A DNA stretch of 64,000 nt from Patiria miniata (taxonomy: Eukaryota > Echinodermata > Asteroidea > Valvatida > Asterinidae): assembly GCF_015706575.1 (NCBI RefSeq), contig NW_024037058.1, positions 3,837,754 through 3,901,753 of the forward strand. The letters are read 5' to 3'. Shown piece after piece: positions 58,866-64,000 of this stretch (within the stretch, counting starts at the first letter, position 1; each line of letters opens with the position of its first letter). The notes beneath the pieces are model-generated. The model ran no database searches and was not told the DNA's origin. It saw only the letters and a program-made list of their open reading frames with translations. The position numbers and the translations under genes are program-made.

Positions 58866-59124
58866 CTAACCCTGTTGAATCCAACAGGATCCAACTATAT
58901 CATAAACCCGTTGGAGCCTGTTGGATTGAGCAGTAAACCCCTTGTACAAATGTACACGTACATATTCAGAGTACTGATAAATAACGCCAAGTTGGACTCT
59001 TTTGGATCCAGCAGACAACTAAAAATTTGGGACAGTTGGATTCTGTTGGATTGAGCAGGAAGTAACCATTGGACTCTGTTGGATTTCAGGGTAGTCCTGA
59101 GGAACTCTCAGGAGTTAGGGTTAA
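58866..59124 (+). mobile_element. TTAA-class MITE with internal GTTGGATTC repeats
   Basis: Left CTAA-CCCTGTTGAATCC and right GGAGTTAGGG-TTAA. The interior is a set of imperfect repeats in both orientations (GAATCCAACAGGATCC, CTGTTGGATTGAGCAG, GTTGGATTCTGTTGGATTG). Non-coding, 259 bp. Confidence 0.65.
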
Positions 59125-60091
59125 AGCATTTGAATAATACCTTTTCTTAAATCTAAGAAATTTTAAAAGATGTAAAAAATGTCTTTTTGAATTCTAATAA
59201 CATGTCTGTTTATGCTCCCAAAATGGCGTCCTCGCAGCATTCTCATTTATTCAAGAATAAGGCCTTGTTGTAGGCCTATTTACCAAACATGAAAATGAAA
59301 TTGTGTTGTGTTCACAATGCTAGGCCCTCTTAGCTTCTAAACAGTGTATTAAAATTGTATACAATATATTCAGATTGTATACAATTATGCATAACAGAAT
59401 TTTGGGTCATTGCTTTTGGTTAGCCGTTTTTGCAGGAGGTTTTACATATCTGTTGGTAATTTAATTCATCAATGTCCTTTCTTGAAACAGATGAGCGCGC
59501 AGTGGAAATTTATATTTGTGAAGGTCGTTTGGATTTGTGATGCAATCTGCAGTGTATCCATTTAATGAACTAATGTCATTACGGGCGATGTGCATGTACT
59601 TTCCCCATTGCCCGTGCGCTGTTTAGGATTTCAGGCAACGGCGCTCGCATTAATGTGATTTGGCGAGCTTGGCTGAACTTGAAAATACCACCGTTAAATG
59701 TCAGCCCCGCGCACGAATTATAAATATCCCCCGTGATTGAAAAACAAGTTCCCGCTGTCGCACGGTCGCGGTGTTGGATGGGGTAAAAACTGGTCATTTG
59801 ATTTCGCCCTGCAGGGCTGTTTTAATGTGCGTTCTCCTCGTGGTTGGGTCATCAGTCACTGAGAGTCGAAAACCTGCCGTCACTTGAAATTCCTGGTTCA
59901 TTAATCCAGCTACACGCTGGACTTAAAAAAAAAAAGTACCCTCTACAAAACGTTTTAACGCAATCATCGTACGTTCCACTCATTACTATTCCCCCTGTTC
60001 TGGAAAGTGAAATCCATCTTACGCGGTGTCCACCCGTCGCGTGCATACATGGATCAGCTTGTAGTGTTCTTAACCGCCTTCATCCTTCTAA

Positions 60092-60108
60092 CCCCCCCCC
60101 CCCCCCCC
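60092..60108 (+). repeat. Poly-C run (17)
   Basis: Seventeen uninterrupted C residues in a GC-richer part of intron 5 (59580-60420). That stretch is otherwise unique-looking, and I see no gene in it. Confidence 0.9.
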
Positions 60109-62888
60109 TTTTGGAAGATCTACTCCGCACCAGGACGTAATTGAAAGTAATGCTCCCAGGCCCTCTCGGACCCGTTGCTGATGTGCAGCGGAGCGATGAC
60201 GCTCATATCCAGTAGGGGTCGTGTCTAGAGCTGCTGGGTCGCAAGGGTCACCCTAATAAAATTGCTCACTCTGCGGTTAACAAAAGCCGGCTCAAACCTT
60301 CACGCTCCACTATGGAGGTTCCCAGACCGCGAGTTCCCTAATTTCTCACTTCTGTCAAACCAGCCGGTTCAGCATGAAGGGAATTCCAACCGCTGAAATC
60401 CCAGGAGGAGGAATCGGTCCTGATGTCATAAAGGATAACCCGTTATTTACCAACGATGAATATCATTAGAGTAACACCAACTCTCCATCATTTTCTCTCC
60501 GCATGCGTGTGTGTGCGTGTCTGTGATGTGTGTTATCCTCTGCGGTTAGATTGAAGGGGAAAAAAACCTGACCAAAGCCACAACTGTAAAATTGATCGGG
60601 CCGGGATAGACTGGGGCTCGGAATTCCTAATCTGGCCTGATGATCTCTGTGCATTCTCGGAGGATGTGTCATGAATGTTTTTTTTTTAGAATCACATGTG
60701 GGCATGTAATTCATGGCAGGCATTGCACTATCCGTGGTGTGTTTTATTCAGTGCTTGAGTATATTTGTTTTTGTTGATAATATTATTCATTTTTTTTATA
60801 CTGTGGGTATGATTTTGTTTTTTCTATACCAGAGGCGAGTTCTTGTTTGCAAGTTTAGTTAACAGTCTGTATATTATTTTATTTAAGTTCCAGGGCTGGA
60901 TATTTTGATTTAAGTAGAAAATTTCTCTTTTGCCTTTAATAATAAGAAAGATACTGGAACACCAGGTCTTGGAACTTTTATGACTTTTTTTCAGTCACTC
61001 TAGTTGAAAGTTGTTCACACCTTAAGTTTTATTTTGGGCTGGTGTACTGTATATTTTTACATTATGCTATTTTGGCAGGGTTCTGAATGCACACATTGTA
61101 TTTGTATATTGGGTGTACAGGGGTGTTTGTTTGTTTGTTTTTATTTGACAATCTCCACGGATATCTCACAAAGAACAATGAACAGAACATTACCGATGAA
61201 ATTAAAAACAGACTAGAATCACAGAAATACAAAAATACAATGTGTATCCGAGGTGTTGTCGAGGATTACACACAAAAAACTAAAAGCAGCTTATTTCTAT
61301 CGTGGTCCTTTACATTCAACAGTACATTGGTTTCAATACGTAAAATTAAAATAAATATAGATGAAATTGAAACAAACTATAACAGAAAGACAATGTACAT
61401 ATGTAGGTCTAGGTGTTCCTCGTATTGTTATAAACACACCATGGATGGTAACAAACTTGATTTTTGCTGACTTGGTTTTAAATTTTAGCATTACGGAAAG
61501 CTATGTTGGTCTAGACAGGCAGTTCAAAGAAAAAAATCAGCTTCTGCACTAGCTTTTGTAACAACTTTAAAAAAAACAACTGACAAGTGCAATATGCACA
61601 TGGCCTTCAGATTGAAATATAGCAAGCGTGAATAAGGGGAAAAGTTTGGATTCAAAATCTTTGAATGATGGAGGAGATCCATTGGAATGTTGAACTAGAG
61701 TTGAACCAGACATATCTGGGAGATGCATTCTAATCCACAGCCTATTATCATGACTAGCTGCACATGTTGTGTTGGTAGTCTGGCACATTATTGATTGGAA
61801 ACCAGGGAAGGTGTTAATCCCATAATCACCCACATAAAGCCCCCTTAACTGCTCCCTATTATTGTTGGCAGCAAAAAGGGACCCTCCTTTGTCCTCCATG
61901 TACCAGTCAATAAATGGAGACATGTAGTACTGTGCACTCATTGTGCAAAAAACTTGGGGCACTTCTGGGGTTCTTCCATGGTTTTCTCACAGTGGGAGGG
62001 AAAGGTGTGTCTGTAAAGTGATACAGCACATTTTGACACTGCCTAAAAAAAAAGCGAGTCGATAAAACCCAAGAACTTTAAGATAATCCCTGTTTGGCTT
62101 GTGTGGGCATGGAGCAATAGAAAGTGAAGTTCCAATGTCACATTAAGGTGTGGGGGAGAGATTTTTTTCCTTCTTTTCTATTCGTAATTCATGTTTGTGG
62201 AAGGGATTGAAATGAACAGATGGTGAACATGGTTTGCTGTCAACACTTATTTAATTTAGGGGAATTCTGTTCGTGTATGGAAATATTTTTGCCTCCGCGG
62301 TTTTAAGAAGGCATTCCTGCGTGCCGTTGCGGAGAAATGATACTCTGTCAGCTGGGATGGGTCCTGTCTTAGGAATATCACAAGATGTGATTTACGTCTC
62401 CACATTTGTGTAAACTAAATTATGAAGGAGTTATCTTTAGTTGTAGAACTTGACAATCTCATGGCTCTCTTAACCAAGGAATTGTACAGAAGGGAATGTC
62501 ATTCCTTGCTCATATGTACCGGTACATCACTTGCAGAGAAATATGCACTAACCCTGTAACTTAGCACAGAAACTTTGGTTACATATGAATGCCACTTGTG
62601 TAAAAGGCAAATTCCTTGTCAACCTAGTGAAATATGCTAACTGGTAACATGGAATCTTCTGTAATAAGCTGGGATTCTTTGGTTTCTGTGAGTGGGGCCT
62701 TGAAAAAGGCCCAAGCATAGAAGTTTGGGAGGCACAGAAAATATATGCTTGCCAAAAACAGGGTACCAGTGAAAATGTCATGGGATTGGTATTGCTCTTT
62801 GACTGGTTCTCAGCCGATTTTGTTAAATCACGTTAAAGTGCTGGGCAACGTTTTTTTGCTAAGGAGCTTAGCAAAAAAGCTAAGCTTA

Positions 62889-62902
62889 CCCCCCCCCCCC
62901 CC
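62889..62902 (+). repeat. Poly-C run (14)
   Basis: Fourteen uninterrupted C residues after a small hairpin (TGCTAAGGAGCTTAGCA). Confidence 0.9.
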
Positions 62903-64000
62903 ATTTTGGGGTTTTGGGCTAAAAAAATCACTTGCTGTTGGGAAAATCAACCATGAGGCGGCCAATTTAAATTCACATGTTTGTAATCACACAGTGATGG
63001 AAATGATATTTGTCTTTCTATATTTATCCAATTCTATATGAAAGCAATTTGGACAACCCATTGATGGATGAGGTCGGATGGTGATGAATGTTATTTTTGA
63101 ATGTGCCACATCATGGATACTTGACACTCTCTAAAGCGGGCTCTACTCTGAAGCATACATGTGCAGAGGTGCCACCATATTTTTCAGTCTCTACAGATTG
63201 CCGGGATTGGCGAATTTGATCTGTCGGTTCGCGGGCGTGTGTTTCCCCGATCGCTGCACGTGTCTGTGTTATTACACTACATGGCACATGCTTAATGCAG
63301 TGTGATCGCTTATACATACTGCATGTGCTTATGTCAATATTGCACATTTTATCCGGGTGTCCCTGTCAGCCCGAGCCATTTATATACACATGCATCACGG
63401 CTTTCTCACTCCTCCGTGGACGTTGGATGTTGTATTCATGAGCGCGGTATCTTGAAGAGAAACGCACGCTCACTTTTCCCGACTTCTTCGATGGAAAGCT
63501 AGATTGCCTCCCTTTGCCCTGACCTTACCTGACTTGCATGGTGGTGACTCAGTAACTCAGTATCTTGGATGACACTCTTGGATTCATAACTTAGTCTTGT
63601 TGTCAATTTGACTTGGTACTTATTAGGAAGTGGGGTATCACATCAGGGTCTGGTTTCATGGAGAAAATGCAGCTTAACAAGGTTATGTCCCAGACAAAAA
63701 AATAGCCAGTGTCAAGCAACATAAACTGGAGTACAGAGTTGGGGCTGGGTACCGGTACCTGTTTGTGTTTTGCAAATATTTTTGTGCGTAGCAAATTTCC
63801 ATGCTTGGCAGCTTCGCGAAAATTAGCCCCTGAAACGCGGGATTTGTATCAGAACAGAGGGTAGACGAGCAGGCTTAATATTGCAGGCACCACTTTGATC
63901 TAATCGGGCAGGGACACTAGGCAGCATCCTAGGTCATCAGGTAGATAGCTCGTTGTGTAGTGCAGAGAAGTAGCTCATTGTGATATTCTAACGAACTGTT

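Larger units (their letters stand above)
27163..64000 (+). other. musashi intron 5 (incomplete, at least 36.8 kb)
   Basis: From donor GTAAGG at 27163 to the end of the window I find no sequence resembling RRM2 or any later Musashi exon. The rest of the window therefore reads as a giant first-linker intron. It is a mosaic of AT-rich DNA, MITEs, tandem duplications, long G or C runs and a few GC-richer unique islands (30.52-30.75, 43.39-43.76, 47.6-47.95, 55.4-55.9, 56.2-56.5, 59.58-60.4, 63.1-63.5 kb). Nested independent genes cannot be excluded, but none is convincing. Stretches not listed separately (for example 42.4-43.3, 49.0-49.8, 52.1-52.7, 57.0-58.0, 62.0-62.9 kb) show nothing I can name. 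Confidence 0.6.

Noticed and set aside
1..64000. CRISPR array, operon, phage or bacterial defence system
   Set aside because: There are no regularly spaced identical repeats with unique spacers and no prokaryotic gene organisation; the window is plainly eukaryotic.

Overview
This window is eukaryotic, from an invertebrate deuterostome, most likely an echinoderm such as a sea star or sea cucumber. The reasons are a spliced gene with GT-AG introns, AT-rich non-coding DNA full of short non-autonomous transposons, long poly-G/poly-C runs, and tRNA-derived SINEs of a type I associate from memory with echinoderm genomes. The phylum call is an inference, not checked by search.

The only gene I can support is the 5' half of a musashi orthologue (RNA-binding protein with two RRMs) on the + strand. 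Five coding exons at 15247-15308, 15655-15695, 19387-19468, 20912-20996 and 27121-27162 join without a frame break into 104 codons. They encode a short N-terminal tail, all of RRM1 (RNP2 at residues 22-27, RNP1 at 62-69) and the start of the inter-RRM linker. The exon that should follow, opening RRM2, is not visible, so intron 5 runs from 27163 past the end of the window (at least 36.8 kb).

Layout: 1-14.6 kb is upstream DNA with no recognisable gene. It holds Tc1/mariner-type palindromic MITEs, SINEs, a degenerate 1.6-kb tandem block, microsatellites and a fold-back element with an internal 20-bp minisatellite. 14.64-15.25 kb is a GC-richer, TATA-less putative promoter/5'UTR with a perfect CRE, a perfect GGTCAnnnTGACC palindrome, a CCAAT box and a CACGTG E-box. 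15.25-27.16 kb holds the five exons and four introns. 27.16-64 kb is intron 5, which carries TTAA-flanked (piggyBac-type) MITEs, a three-copy repeat family, a Harbinger-type MITE, fold-backs, tandem duplications, three clustered CRE palindromes and many copies of the octamer TACATGTA. I counted 27 copies of that octamer by eye in the window, 21 of them in intron 5.

I found no operon-like module, CRISPR array, intact transposase or other multigene system. The most interesting signals are the TACATGTA excess, the swarm of TTAA/CCCT MITEs around and inside musashi, and a set of chimeric mariner-type palindromic elements. Two or three intronic ORFs are reported only as low-confidence curiosities.
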